DNA from: ATX-6F1 sp943369485
GTDB taxonomy: Bacteria > Cyanobacteriota > Cyanobacteriia > PCC-6307 > Cyanobiaceae
NCBI GenBank assembly: GCA_943369485.1
Contig: CALRNH020000024.1
Location: forward strand, 1 to 24,022
DNA: 24,022 nt
Direction of reading: 5' to 3'
In this document: positions 8,012 through 15,084 of the stretch, in pieces
Position numbering within the stretch: the first letter of the stretch is position 1
Layout of the letters: the number at the start of each line of letters is the position of its first letter
Program-made: the position numbers and the translations under genes
Notes under the pieces: model-generated
Databases searched by the model: none
Told to the model about the DNA's origin: nothing
The model's input: the letters and a program-made list of their open reading frames with translations, nothing else

Positions 8012-8251
8012 TCAACTCAGCACCCAAACCGATCCCGTCCACCACTTGATCGGCTTCTGCACCCAGGCGGTCCCACTCCACACCTTCACAGAGCGCACCG
8101 CCCAGTCGCTGCCAGTCCAAACCCACAGCAGGCCGCCCAAGCCAGGGGAGGGCTCAAAGAACTCGGTGGTGACGATCGACCCGGCCGGGCCCCGATCCCA
8201 ACGATCAGAGCCGGAACGAAACGGAAGTCGGTTGCTGTCACGGCCGCGCAT
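8012..8251 (-). CDS. Small tryptophan-rich phage protein, 79 aa
   Basis: A 79-aa protein with a degenerate repeated unit: LWVWTGSDWAVRSVKVW, SGTAWVQKPIKWW and TGSVWVLS. Similar W(S/T)G..W repeats occur in small phage tail or virion-associated proteins. It starts 3 nt after the stop of the 271-aa gene. It is the last gene of the capsid operon, and element copy A follows immediately downstream. No enzymatic motif is present, and a structural role is inferred from context. Confidence 0.65.
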   Translation of the reverse strand: MRGRDSNRLPFRSGSDRWDRGPAGSIVTTEFFEPSPGLGGLLWVWTGSDWAVRSVKVWSGTAWVQKPIKWWTGSVWVLS

Positions 8252-8254
8252 CGC

Positions 8255-9070
8255 TCAACCCTGCGGCAGGGTCGCCACCGCCTTGACGATCCCGGTGGTG
8301 GTCGTCACGCACAGCATCGTCAACATCAAGCAGGCGTCATTGGCCACCAGCGGCAGGCCGAGATTGGCCCAATCGCAGATCTCCGTCTTGTAGGAAACCG
8401 CCGTCATCACACCCGTCAGATAGCGGCTCGCCGTCACCCCGAAGGCCCCGGCCGTGCCCGTCGTGGCGCTCAGGGTGACACTGGTGACCGCCTTGATCCC
8501 TTTCTTCCCGTTCGCCAGCGGCCCGATCTGGTACAGCCCCGAGGCGCGGCTGGTGGCCACCAGAGACAACACGATGTTGCCGGTGGTGTCGTCGTCATAG
8601 GTCACGGCCACCGTGGCGTTCACACCCGTGGCGCCGGTGTCCGTGTACCACTCCAGCCACCAGCTCACGTCGCTGTAATCCACAGCCCCGATTCGCTCCT
8701 GGCTCACCCCCACCAGCGTCAGCGGCAGGTTGGTGGTCTGCGCTGTCGTCACCGTTCCCGAGAGGCCGCCTTGATGGCAGAGGCGATCGTGAAACTCGAT
8801 CGCGCTGGTGGCGTTCGCCGTCGCAATGTCCACCAGGCCGATGTGGTTCCGCACCGCTCCAGCACCATTCACGAGCGGCAAGGCGCCCAGCAGGGCGCTG
8901 TTGCACACCGCCTGCGTCGTCGGGATCGCCGCCTGGGCCGGTTGGCCCGTCGCTCGCCACAGCGAATAGAAGCGCCCGGCCACCGCGTTGGCGATCGAGG
9001 CCTTGTCGATGATCACCCGCCTGGCCGTGGGCAGCGCGGCGATCAGTTGGTCACGGGAGGTGATGGCCAT
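8255..9070 (-). CDS. Phage structural protein of unknown function, 271 aa
   Basis: A 271-aa protein beginning MAITSRDQLIAALPTARRV. The N-terminal third is helical. The remainder is Thr/Ala/Val-rich and beta-like (LTLVGVSQERIGAVDYSDVS; WLEWYTDTGATGVNATVAVT), as expected for a virion protein. There is no signal peptide. It is spaced 2 nt from the short collagen-like gene upstream and 3 nt from the 79-aa gene downstream, so it is part of the same transcript. Proteins of this general look are encoded near phage heads and are annotated only as structural or hypothetical. I cannot assign it further. Confidence 0.7.
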   Translation of the reverse strand: MAITSRDQLIAALPTARRVIIDKASIANAVAGRFYSLWRATGQPAQAAIPTTQAVCNSALLGALPLVNGAGAVRNHIGLVDIATANATSAIEFHDRLCHQGGLSGTVTTAQTTNLPLTLVGVSQERIGAVDYSDVSWWLEWYTDTGATGVNATVAVTYDDDTTGNIVLSLVATSRASGLYQIGPLANGKKGIKAVTSVTLSATTGTAGAFGVTASRYLTGVMTAVSYKTEICDWANLGLPLVANDACLMLTMLCVTTTTGIVKAVATLPQG

Positions 9071-9072
9071 GG

Positions 9073-9351
9073 TCAGTTCGTGTCGATCCAGAGATCACCG
9101 GGGGCAGGGCTGGCCGGTGGCGTGGGCCCCACCGTCACCTTTGAGGCGTTGAGCTTGAGGGCCAGAGCCTGAGCCAGGTCCGTCTGGCTGGAGAGGCTGC
9201 CCCCGATCCCGCCCCACACGGACGGGCCCGCCGGTCCCTGTGGTCCGGTAGGTCCCTGAGCGCCAGCCACCCCCTGCGACCCCTGGCTGCCCTGAGCTCC
9301 CACAGGCCCTTCCGGGCCCTGAATGTTGCCGCCGGTCGCGTTCCAAGGCAT
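9073..9351 (-). CDS. Short collagen-like phage protein, 92 aa
   Basis: A 92-aa protein made of a short Gly-X-Y shaft (about residues 10-44: IQGPEGPVGAQGSQGSQG and onward) followed by a phage fibre motif, WGGIGGSLSSQTDLAQALAL. This motif is typical of trimeric tail-fibre segments of the form WG.I.G.LS.QTDL..AL. It ends with the GDLWID motif seen in the other fibre proteins here. It is a miniature relative of the 446-aa fibre and may co-trimerise with it or form a head fibre. It starts 3 nt after the 254-aa gene. Confidence 0.75.
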   Translation of the reverse strand: MPWNATGGNIQGPEGPVGAQGSQGSQGVAGAQGPTGPQGPAGPSVWGGIGGSLSSQTDLAQALALKLNASKVTVGPTPPASPAPGDLWIDTN

Positions 9352-9354
9352 CCG

Positions 9355-10119
9355 TCACACCAGCTCGTACACCTGGCCGCTGAGGCGATCCAGGTAGAGA
9401 TCGTTCGGCGCCGGGGTGGGGTTGAGCACCTGGCCGCTCGGCGGCCCATCGCCCGAATACCAGCGGGTGCCGCGGCTGGCCGCTCCGCTGCCGTACATCA
9501 CCGCTAGTGAGAGCTCGCCATCCACCGGGCTGGGCAGCAGCGCCAGGCCGCCATCGGGATGGAGGCGGAGCTGCCACTGCTGCGCCTGGCTGCCGTTGTA
9601 GGCACCACCCGCAAGGCCAGCACCGGGCACCAGGGGCTCGACGCCTGCCAGGCCACCACCACCACCGGAGCCCGGTTGGCTGATCGTCGGCGGCAGCGGG
9701 CAACCCACCAGCGCCACCGCCAGGCTCGCCACCGTCATGCCGATCTGCACCGTCACCGTCAGATCTTCTCGATCCAGGTAGATGTGGCGCGGCGTCGGCA
9801 CCTGGCGCGAGAGCGCATCCCAGCCGATCGTCTCCACGCTTCCATCGCCCCAGTCCACCTGGATCGGCTGCGGTGCCTTGATCAATGGATCGATCGTCAG
9901 CTCGATCGGCGCAGTGCCCACAGGGTCGTTCCAGATCGGGTCCGAGGGCATCCAGAACAGCTCCAGCGCAGCAGCAGGCACCGAACCCACCCGGTAGCCC
10001 AGCCGCAACCAGCGCGGCACCTCGTGGTGCACCACCCACAACTCCTGGCCCGGGCAGCCGAGCGGAGGCAGCAGCCGCACCCGGCCGCTCTCATCCACAG
10101 GAGGCAGGGGGTAGGGCAC
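9355..10119 (-). CDS. Phage structural protein with PKD-like and fibre motifs, 254 aa
   Basis: A 254-aa protein. The middle holds IQVDWGDGSVETIGW, a PKD-like beta-domain signature (WGDGS) found in adhesive and virion proteins. A Gly-rich linker follows (about residues 150-157). The C-terminus has RWYSGDGPPSGQ...NDLYLDRLSGQVYEL, the same module as residues 206-242 of the 446-aa fibre. The shared module suggests that both attach to the same partner or derive from duplication. It lies 14 nt after the 248-aa gene. Likely a fibre or decoration protein. Confidence 0.7.
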   Translation of the reverse strand: MPYPLPPVDESGRVRLLPPLGCPGQELWVVHHEVPRWLRLGYRVGSVPAAALELFWMPSDPIWNDPVGTAPIELTIDPLIKAPQPIQVDWGDGSVETIGWDALSRQVPTPRHIYLDREDLTVTVQIGMTVASLAVALVGCPLPPTISQPGSGGGGGLAGVEPLVPGAGLAGGAYNGSQAQQWQLRLHPDGGLALLPSPVDGELSLAVMYGSGAASRGTRWYSGDGPPSGQVLNPTPAPNDLYLDRLSGQVYELV

Positions 10120-10133
10120 CAGAGCAGTGGGGG

Positions 10134-10880
10134 TCAGACCAGCAGATCAGCGGGGACCGACACGTCGGCCTCGAGGAGCGGAGCATCGAGGCCGGGCACC
10201 GGCTCAAGACCAGCAGCGGGCAGTGCGGCCTCAGCCACGGCCCCCTTGGCGGCCAGGGCCTCGGCTTCCGCCACCAGCTCCGGTTTGGTCAGCGATGAAT
10301 CCAGCAGCACCCCGTAGCTGGTCTGCACCTCAGCGATGATCTGCGCCTTGGTCATGGCGCTGTAGTCGATCGGCGCGGGCACGGTTACCGCTTCCCCGGT
10401 CAGGTCGCCCGGTAAGTTCACCGCCTCTTCGGGCAACTCACCCGGCAGTGCTTCCGGGATGGCTTCCGGCAGTGGCGCCAAGGGCGCGGACGCCAGCGGC
10501 AGGTCAGCCGTGCCGGGCTGATTGCCCTCGATCGTCACCGGTGGATGCACCTTCCAGCCATCGGCCGCCCAGCGGTCGGCATGGACGGGGAACACGAACT
10601 GGTCCTCCTTGCCCGTCTTGGAGATGCGCAGCATCCCCTCGGGCGGCAGTTCCAGCACGGGATCAGCGGTCGTCGGTTCCACAGGCACGGTCGGATCGGT
10701 TGGATTCGTCGGATCAGTGGGGGTCTCTGGCGGCTGATCCGGTGTTGGTGCGGTCGGCACGGTGGGATCAGTCCCCTCCACCTCCGGTTGCGATGGCGCC
10801 ACGGGATGGCCGGGCTTGGTCGGCTTGGTCACCGGCTTACCCGGCACACCGCCGGGCGCCTTGGGGTCGGAAACGCTCAT
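10134..10880 (-). CDS. Proline/threonine-rich phage protein with HeH-like C-terminal motif, 248 aa
   Basis: A 248-aa protein. Residues about 5-75 are a low-complexity Pro/Thr/Asp linker (TPTDPTNPTDPTVPVEPT). Residues 80-115 form a small globular stretch (GMLRISKTGKEDQFVFPVHA). Near residues 175-212 a helix-extension-helix-like segment appears (YSAMTKAQIIAEVQTSYGV...TKPELVAEAEAL), similar to HeH/SAP-type domains found at the ends of some phage head-associated proteins. Many phages encode such a protein next to the capsid. It is spaced 7 nt from its upstream neighbour. A role in head completion or nucleic-acid contact is inference only. Confidence 0.65.
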   Translation of the reverse strand: MSVSDPKAPGGVPGKPVTKPTKPGHPVAPSQPEVEGTDPTVPTAPTPDQPPETPTDPTNPTDPTVPVEPTTADPVLELPPEGMLRISKTGKEDQFVFPVHADRWAADGWKVHPPVTIEGNQPGTADLPLASAPLAPLPEAIPEALPGELPEEAVNLPGDLTGEAVTVPAPIDYSAMTKAQIIAEVQTSYGVLLDSSLTKPELVAEAEALAAKGAVAEAALPAAGLEPVPGLDAPLLEADVSVPADLLV

Positions 10881-10887
10881 GGCGGCC

Positions 10888-11310
10888 TCAGTAGGTGAGG
10901 CTCACGTGGGCGCTATTCGGGGTCGACGGCGTCAGCGTCGCCTTGGCAAAAAAGAACGCCGGCAGCTCCACATTCGCCGCATCCGCCGGCGCCACCGTCA
11001 GGCTGCCACCCGCAACCGGGGCCTCCACCTGACCGCCGGCGGCGGGAATCGCCACCGTGGCGGCCGTTACCCAGGTGCCGACGGTGCCGTCCTTGAGCAG
11101 CGGCGCCAGTTGGAGCACCACCGTCACCGCAGCAGCGGCGCCGGGATGGCTGGCCAGCAGCGTGAAGTGCTGGGCCGCATCCAGCGGCGTGGTCAGCCGC
11201 ACCACTTCCGCGCTGACGCGGGTGCGCTCAAACGGATCGGTGGCGTTGTAGTTGACCCAACCCACCAGCGTGGTGGCGGCGTCGATCAGCTTGTTGCCCT
11301 CGTGGGCCAT
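10888..11310 (-). CDS. Putative head-associated/decoration protein, 140 aa
   Basis: A 140-aa protein lying immediately downstream of the major capsid gene (50-nt gap), the usual place of a head decoration or accessory protein. The sequence is beta-rich and Ala/Val-rich (GTWVTAATVAIPAAGGQVEA; NVELPAFFFAKATLTP) and lacks a signal peptide. I recognise no family. The start MAHEGNKLIDAATTL is the only ATG giving the complete frame. Decoration is inferred from position, not from a motif. Confidence 0.65.
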   Translation of the reverse strand: MAHEGNKLIDAATTLVGWVNYNATDPFERTRVSAEVVRLTTPLDAAQHFTLLASHPGAAAAVTVVLQLAPLLKDGTVGTWVTAATVAIPAAGGQVEAPVAGGSLTVAPADAANVELPAFFFAKATLTPSTPNSAHVSLTY

Positions 11311-11360
11311 GGTCGTGTCCTCTCAAATAGTTGGTGGGCAGGATTGGCGGATCGTCCGCC

Positions 11361-12260
11361 TCAGGCCACAGCAGGGCCGACGTTGAAAAGGCGGCCGATC
11401 GCCTTGTCGTGGCACACCGCAAAGCCCACGTACCAATCGACGCGGGTGCGGAACACCGGGGCATCAGGAACCTCCCCGAAGTCCCGCACGGAGATGCCGT
11501 AGCGGCCCTCGAACGGCCCCTGAATCCCAGTCATCAGCTCATCGCCAAGCGCCACCGCGTAGATCGAGGTGGTGGTGCCCGCCTCCCCAAAACCCAGCAC
11601 GTCGTGGCCCTGGGCGTCCTGATCCACCACCAGGATCTCGGTGTCCTCAAACCAGTGGCGGCCGTCGATCACCTGATACAGATCGCCGCCGGCCTCGCGG
11701 GAGGCATGGCTGATCTGCCGCCGGCCGGCCTTGCTGGTGAGGATCACCTTCTCGCCACCGAGGGCGTTGATCGAATCGACCAGGGCCTCCAGCTTGGTGA
11801 GCTTGACCGTGCCACCGGCGTTATCGATCGTCTGCGCCTGGCCAGGGATCAGCCGCTTGCTGAGGCCGTTGAAGGCCCGAGGATCAAAGGTTGCATCCCC
11901 GTTGATGATCGCCGCCTCCAGGGTCAGCCGCATCGAGCGCACCTTTTGCTCCGTCTGGGAAGCACGAGCCTCGGGGCCGTTGAGGTCAACGATCGAGCGG
12001 TCCACATCGAGATCGCCACCGAACAGGTGCACGAACTCGCTCTCCTGCGCCACCGCCCCGTAGTCGCGCCGGTAGCCCTCGTTCACGGCCCGGAAGCCGA
12101 CGCGAGGCATCTTCTTCTCCTTGGCGAACTTGAGGGCGCCACCCACCAGATTGCGGAACGGCAGACGACGTAGCAGCTGACCTTCCATGAAGGTCTTGGT
12201 CACCGCGAGCCGATCGACTCGGGTTTCATGCTTCATCGCCTCGATCAACGTGAGGCCCAT
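11361..12260 (-). CDS. Phage major capsid protein (HK97-fold type)
   Basis: A 299-aa protein that I recognise as a phage major capsid protein of the group common in proteobacterial phages. The N-terminal part reads LTLIEAMKHETRVDRLAVTK, then RRLPFRNLVGGALKF and PRVGFRAVNEGYRRDYGAV. GGDLDVDRSIVDLNGPEAR and INGDATFDPRAFNGLSKR follow in the positions conserved in this family. The end holds ISVRDFGEVPDAPVFRTRVD and WYVGFAV. Length is normal and no scaffold or protease domain is fused. It is the first gene of the operon, 33 nt downstream of element copy B, with a GGGAG Shine-Dalgarno site. Unusually, no portal, protease or terminase lies upstream; a plus-strand gene begins instead. Confidence 0.88.
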   Translation of the reverse strand: MGLTLIEAMKHETRVDRLAVTKTFMEGQLLRRLPFRNLVGGALKFAKEKKMPRVGFRAVNEGYRRDYGAVAQESEFVHLFGGDLDVDRSIVDLNGPEARASQTEQKVRSMRLTLEAAIINGDATFDPRAFNGLSKRLIPGQAQTIDNAGGTVKLTKLEALVDSINALGGEKVILTSKAGRRQISHASREAGGDLYQVIDGRHWFEDTEILVVDQDAQGHDVLGFGEAGTTTSIYAVALGDELMTGIQGPFEGRYGISVRDFGEVPDAPVFRTRVDWYVGFAVCHDKAIGRLFNVGPAVA

Positions 12261-12293
12261 GTGTTCTCCCGGGGCCTGACCCCAGCAACGTCA

Positions 12294-12322
12294 CCACCTA
12301 TTGCCATCCCCATAGGGGCAAG
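12294..12322 (-). promoter_or_regulatory. 29-bp repeated promoter-like element, copy B
   Basis: The minus-strand sequence contains CCCCTATGGGG-ATGGCAATAGGTGG and differs from copy A at two positions. It lies 33 nt upstream of the capsid ATG, so both structural operons begin with the same element in the same orientation. No other promoter is obvious in this gap. Confidence 0.75.
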
Positions 12323-12374
12323 CAACGCAAGGGGCTGAGCTGGCAAGGGGAAGGGCTCAGGGGATCCGCAGTGT

Positions 12375-12436
12375 CCACGGCGGCGCAAGGGCTGACGCAA
12401 GGCGTCGCTCCGCTCCGCCCCTTGCACGCGCCGTGG
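12375..12436 (+). repeat. Long hairpin, cassette element copy 1
   Basis: The outer arms CCACGGCG (12375-12382) and CGCCGTGG (12429-12436) enclose an inner pair GCAAGGG/CCCTTGC. The left inner arm continues as GCAAGGGCTGACGCAAGGCG, a motif repeated at 13.8, 18.1, 18.7 and 22.6 kb. It ends 30 nt before the 207-aa gene. Confidence 0.8.
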
Positions 12437-12466
12437 GGGCCCTGCGGGTCCATCGCCCCATCGGCC

Positions 12467-13090
12467 ATGTCAATCCATCTGCTGCTCGTCTCACGCAACG
12501 AGCACCAGGCGTTTGCCCACTCCTATCCGCGGCTCGCCATCGCGCCCTATCCCGAGCTCGATCACGCCACCCTTGCTTGGATCATCGATTGCCCCATCGA
12601 GGCCCTGGAATTCACCCGCGTCGGCCCGATCGATCTCGTCCATGGCGGTGCCTGGGCACATGATCGCTTCTGTGAATCCGTCCGTTGGCCGTTCCTCGAT
12701 CAGCCCGTGATCTATGGCAGGGCGGTCGGCATCCGCATGGGCGTTCGCTGGCCTGGAGAGTGCGCCAGCCAGCCGCCGCTGGTGATGCGGGCGCTCACCT
12801 CCTGGGAAGGCCGCAATGCGCTGGAGCGGTTCCAGGATCACCTGCTGCCGCTCAACCGGCTCCACTGCCCGGTGGATGAGCAGTTCCTGCGGTCGGTCGA
12901 GTATCCGATTCACGAGCAGTTCCGCCAGGCCGATGCCGCCGGCAGGCTCGCCATCCGTCAGCAGGTGATGGCCGAGAGAGCAGCCGCCAAAGCGATCTGG
13001 CTTCCCAAGGTCCAGGCCCAGATCGCCGCCGATCGGATCCAGCACCCGATCGGCTCCTGGCTCGCGCAGCGGTTGCTTTCACCCCGCTGA
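12467..13090 (+). CDS. Unknown protein, 207 aa, in hairpin-headed cassette
   Basis: A 207-aa protein beginning MSIHLLLVSRNEHQAFAHSY. I recognise no family. The first half is mixed alpha/beta with many Pro and Trp (LDHATLAWIIDCPIEALEFT; IDLVHGGAWAHDRF). The second half is helical (LERFQDHLLPLNRLH; RLAIRQQVMAERAAAKAIWL). It has no signal peptide or membrane helix. An in-frame start at 12371 would run through the long hairpin, so the ATG after the hairpin is preferred. It is divergent from the capsid operon and followed by three GC-rich hairpins. It may be an accessory phage gene of its own transcription unit. Confidence 0.65.
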   Translation: MSIHLLLVSRNEHQAFAHSYPRLAIAPYPELDHATLAWIIDCPIEALEFTRVGPIDLVHGGAWAHDRFCESVRWPFLDQPVIYGRAVGIRMGVRWPGECASQPPLVMRALTSWEGRNALERFQDHLLPLNRLHCPVDEQFLRSVEYPIHEQFRQADAAGRLAIRQQVMAERAAAKAIWLPKVQAQIAADRIQHPIGSWLAQRLLSPR

Positions 13091-13094
13091 GCGC

Positions 13095-13167
13095 GGCGGA
13101 GCCGCCTGTGGCAGTGCCGCCTTGAGGCGGCCTCAGGCCCTGTCCGGCGAGTGGCAAAACGCTCGCC
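13095..13167. terminator. Three GC-rich hairpins between convergent genes
   Basis: GGCGG-AG-CCGCC (13095-13106), GCCGCC-TTGA-GGCGGC (13116-13131) and GGCGAG...CTCGCC (13146-13167) follow one another between convergent genes. There is no T-tract, so intrinsic termination is uncertain. They may act as a bidirectional barrier or stabilise transcripts. Confidence 0.5.
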
Positions 13168-13185
13168 GCAGGGTTGCTGCAGCGT

Positions 13186-13674
13186 TCAGGGCTTGGGTGC
13201 CAGCAGCTCGGCCAGGAAGCTCGTAAGGCGGAACCCTGCCGGATTGGGATAGACGATGTCGGCAATCTTCCAGATGCCAGCAGGGCCGCTCACAAGCTGA
13301 TACCGCAGCTTTTGCGGCGCCTCAGAGGGGCGGTTGCGCAGACCCGCCTGCACAGCTACCAGGGCTTCTATCCCTCCACCGGGGAGAGCGGTGCAGCCGA
13401 GCACCTTCGCACCAAAGGTCGACACCTGGGTGTTGCTGAACAGATCGAAGTCAACGAAACGACCGCTGGCTGGATCGAGCGCATAGGCGCGCCGCAGCTG
13501 CTGGTACAGCCCATCGGTGAAACGGCTTTGCTGGTTTGTGATCTCGATCGGCCCTCGCAGTTCCTGCGAGGCCACGTGCCAGCGGTAGAGGCCGTCCAGC
13601 TGAGCCTTCACGGGAGCAGGGCACGGGGCGATCACCACGGCCACCAACAGCGGCATCAGCTGGGGCAGTGGCAT
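13186..13674 (-). CDS. Predicted secreted protein, DUF3828-like, 162 aa
   Basis: From ATG 13674 the product starts with a signal peptide, MPLPQLMPLLVAVVIAPCPA, followed by PVKAQLDG, giving a likely cleavage after VKA. The longer start at 13767 would bury this signal peptide behind a polar leader and is rejected. The mature part (FTDGLYQQLRRAYALD, then ASGRFVDFDLFS, and IWKIADIVYP near the end) resembles DUF3828-type periplasmic proteins, which have a small NTF2-like fold. The gene is convergent with the 207-aa gene. In a phage context it could be a cell-envelope moron gene; otherwise it is an ordinary host exported protein. Function unknown. Confidence 0.65.
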   Translation of the reverse strand: MPLPQLMPLLVAVVIAPCPAPVKAQLDGLYRWHVASQELRGPIEITNQQSRFTDGLYQQLRRAYALDPASGRFVDFDLFSNTQVSTFGAKVLGCTALPGGGIEALVAVQAGLRNRPSEAPQKLRYQLVSGPAGIWKIADIVYPNPAGFRLTSFLAELLAPKP

Positions 13675-13787
13675 GACATCGCGCTGGCTCTGCTGTGAAT
13701 CCTGGCAGCAAGGACAGGCTGGAGGACCAGGCCAGCCCGGCTGCCACTGCTCTTTGTGAATTGGCAACGCGCAGGCCGCTTCATGGT

Positions 13788-13844
13788 GCGGGGAGGCCTC
13801 AAGGGCTGACGCGAGCGGCTACGCCGCCCTTGACCCCACCCCGC
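13788..13844 (+). repeat. Long hairpin, cassette element copy 2
   Basis: The outer arms are GCGGGG (13788-13793) and CCCCGC (13839-13844). The inner arms are TCAAGGG (13799-13805) and CCCTTGA (13827-13833). The left inner arm reads CAAGGGCTGACGCGAGCGG. It ends 29 nt before the 65-aa gene, the same spacing as copy 1. Confidence 0.8.
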
Positions 13845-13873
13845 TGATCCATGGCGTCCTTCTCGTCGCCGTC

Positions 13874-14071
13874 ATGGCTTCTTCTTTCCGCCGCGTCGCT
13901 CTGGAGCGCCACAGCTCCGATTCCCTGGAGCGCCTCAGCTTCTGCTGCAGGCTGGCCACCATCCCCTGCGATCGGCTCGCCGATCTGGCTGAGCAGATCC
14001 TGTTCGAGCGTCAGATGCTCACGCCTGCGGTTCCGGTTGATCCGGAGTTGCTGGCTCTCCTGCCCTATTAG
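13874..14071 (+). CDS. Unknown small protein, 65 aa, in hairpin-headed cassette
   Basis: A 65-aa, mostly helical protein starting MASSFRRVALERHSSDSLER. The segment CDRLADLAEQILFERQML looks amphipathic. No family is recognised. This frame is preferred over the overlapping 97-aa frame (13851-14144), which is a Ser/Trp/Arg-rich shadow and would run through the parD promoter. The stop lies inside a perfect inverted repeat GCCCTA-T-TAGGGC (14062-14074), which may be a weak termination or processing signal. Confidence 0.5.
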   Translation: MASSFRRVALERHSSDSLERLSFCCRLATIPCDRLADLAEQILFERQMLTPAVPVDPELLALLPY

Positions 14072-14118
14072 GGCCTCATTCGTAGTGGGTCCAGCGGCGG
14101 AGCGTTTGATGGCAAAAA

Positions 14119-14147
14119 TTGACAGTCCTTGCCAGGATTCGTAGGCT
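14119..14147 (+). promoter_or_regulatory. Sigma-70 promoter of parDE
   Basis: A perfect -35 TTGACA (14119-14124), a 17-bp spacer and TAGGCT as -10 (14142-14147). The ParD start follows 31 nt later with a GGAGG Shine-Dalgarno site (14169-14173). Confidence 0.65.
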
Positions 14148-14178
14148 CGACATCTTGAGCGGGTCCGTGGAGGTCGTC

Positions 14179-14454
14179 ATGACCATGAATGTCAGCCTCT
14201 CGCCTCAGCTCGAAGCCATGGTGAAGGCCAAGGTCGCGTCTGGCCTCTACACCTCCGCCAGCGAGGTCGTCCGCGAAGCCCTCAGGCTCATGGATCAGCA
14301 AGACCAGATGGTCTCTCTCAAGCTCCAGCAACTGCGTCTCGACATCCAGGAAGGCCTCAGCAGCGGGGAGCCGACCCCTTGGAATGCGGACGAGATCAAA
14401 CAGGACGGACGCAAGCGAAAGGCGTCCCGCCGCGCTGCCACCCAGGGCGCGTGA
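14179..14454 (+). CDS. parD: ParD-family antitoxin
   Basis: A 91-aa antitoxin of a type II toxin-antitoxin pair. The N-terminal ribbon-helix-helix DNA-binding domain is visible as MNVSLSPQLEAMVKAKVASG followed by LYTSASEVVREALRLM, a classic ParD/CopG pattern. The charged C-terminal tail (about residues 45-91) would wrap the ParE toxin. ATG 14179 is chosen for its GGAGG site 5 nt upstream; the earlier start at 14119 falls on the promoter. It is followed 9 nt later by parE. The pair is expected to autoregulate through the RHH domain. Confidence 0.9.
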   Translation: MTMNVSLSPQLEAMVKAKVASGLYTSASEVVREALRLMDQQDQMVSLKLQQLRLDIQEGLSSGEPTPWNADEIKQDGRKRKASRRAATQGA

Positions 14455-14463
14455 GCCGTCCAG

Positions 14464-14763
14464 GTGATTGTTCTCCAACCCCGCGCCAAGGCTGATCTGA
14501 CTGAAATCTGGGAGTTCATCGCCGATGACAGCGACGCCCATGCCGATGCATTCATCGATCTGATCGACCAGAAGTTCCAGGTGCTGGCGCACCAGCCCGG
14601 CATCGGGCGACGACGGGACGAACTGGCCAATGGTTTGCGCAGCTTTCCGGTGGGGCGTTACGTCATCTTCTATCTCACTGTTTCCGGTGGGGTTCAGATC
14701 GTGCGGGTTCTGCATGGGGCCCGTGATCTGGAGACCACCTTCTGTGAGCCAGCACCGGAATGA
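14464..14763 (+). CDS. parE: ParE-family toxin
   Basis: A 99-aa toxin of the RelE/ParE superfamily; ParE members poison DNA gyrase. The start codon is GTG. Conserved features are the N-terminal LQPRAKADLTEIWEFIADDS helix and AHADAFIDLIDQKFQVLAHQP. PGIGRRRDELANGLRSFPVG and RYVIFYLTVSGGVQIVRVLH then form the beta-sheet with the R..P...YVIFY motif. It is intact and of normal length. It is encoded with its antitoxin just upstream. Confidence 0.9.
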   Translation: MIVLQPRAKADLTEIWEFIADDSDAHADAFIDLIDQKFQVLAHQPGIGRRRDELANGLRSFPVGRYVIFYLTVSGGVQIVRVLHGARDLETTFCEPAPE

Positions 14764-14809
14764 ATGACCGAAAACACCATTCCGGTAGGGAATCTGAGCG
14801 GCTCCTGGA

Positions 14810-15052
14810 TTACCAGCCCGGCTGATCACTGAGATCAGCTGTCTGGGTTGCCATGCCCTCGAGGATTGACTCGCGCATCGCCGGTATCGAGACCAGGTTC
14901 AGGGTCTCCTGGATCGCGTTCCAGTCGGACTCCGAGAGCAGCACTGCATTGGCTCGCTTGCCGGCGATCTGGACCGGCTCATGGGACTCGGCGACCTCGT
15001 CGATGAGGCTGTACAGCCGCTTTCGGGCTTCCTCGGCAGAGATGCTGGCCAT
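14810..15052 (-). CDS. yefM: Phd/YefM-family antitoxin, apparently without a toxin
   Basis: An 80-aa antitoxin. MASISAEEARKRLYSLIDEV and EPVQIAGKRANAVLLSESDW are the conserved Phd/YefM DNA-binding region, and the C-terminal helices (NAIQETLNLVSIPAMRESIL) would bind a YoeB/RelE-type toxin. The toxin is normally the next gene downstream. Here only 46 nt separate the stop from the convergent parE gene, and no toxin frame exists on the minus strand. It is therefore an orphan antitoxin, possibly protecting against a toxin elsewhere. It is divergent from the lysis operon, and element copy C lies in between. Confidence 0.85.
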   Translation of the reverse strand: MASISAEEARKRLYSLIDEVAESHEPVQIAGKRANAVLLSESDWNAIQETLNLVSIPAMRESILEGMATQTADLSDQPGW

Positions 15053-15084
15053 CGCAGCGAATCGGCAAGCGCACAGGTCGAAAC

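Noticed and set aside
6992..9172. 726-aa plus-strand open frame, the longest in the window
   Set aside because: It lies antisense to the collagen-like and neighbouring structural genes; its Arg/Gly/Ala-rich sequence is the shadow of Gly-Pro repeats and has no domain.
11361..12260. Encapsulin rather than phage capsid
   Set aside because: The sequence follows a phage major-capsid family and the gene heads an operon with fibre proteins; no cargo-type gene is adjacent.
7979..12322. T7-like single-subunit RNA polymerase promoter
   Set aside because: The CAATAGG end vaguely resembles the T7 initiation box, but no such polymerase gene is present, while a sigma factor is.
13851..14144. 97-aa plus-strand ORF overlapping the 65-aa gene
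   Set aside because: It is Ser/Trp/Arg-rich shadow sequence that would run through the parDE promoter; the 65-aa frame has more protein-like composition.
14068..14829. 253-aa minus-strand frame opposite parDE
   Set aside because: It covers two recognisable toxin-antitoxin genes on the other strand and shows no motif of its own.
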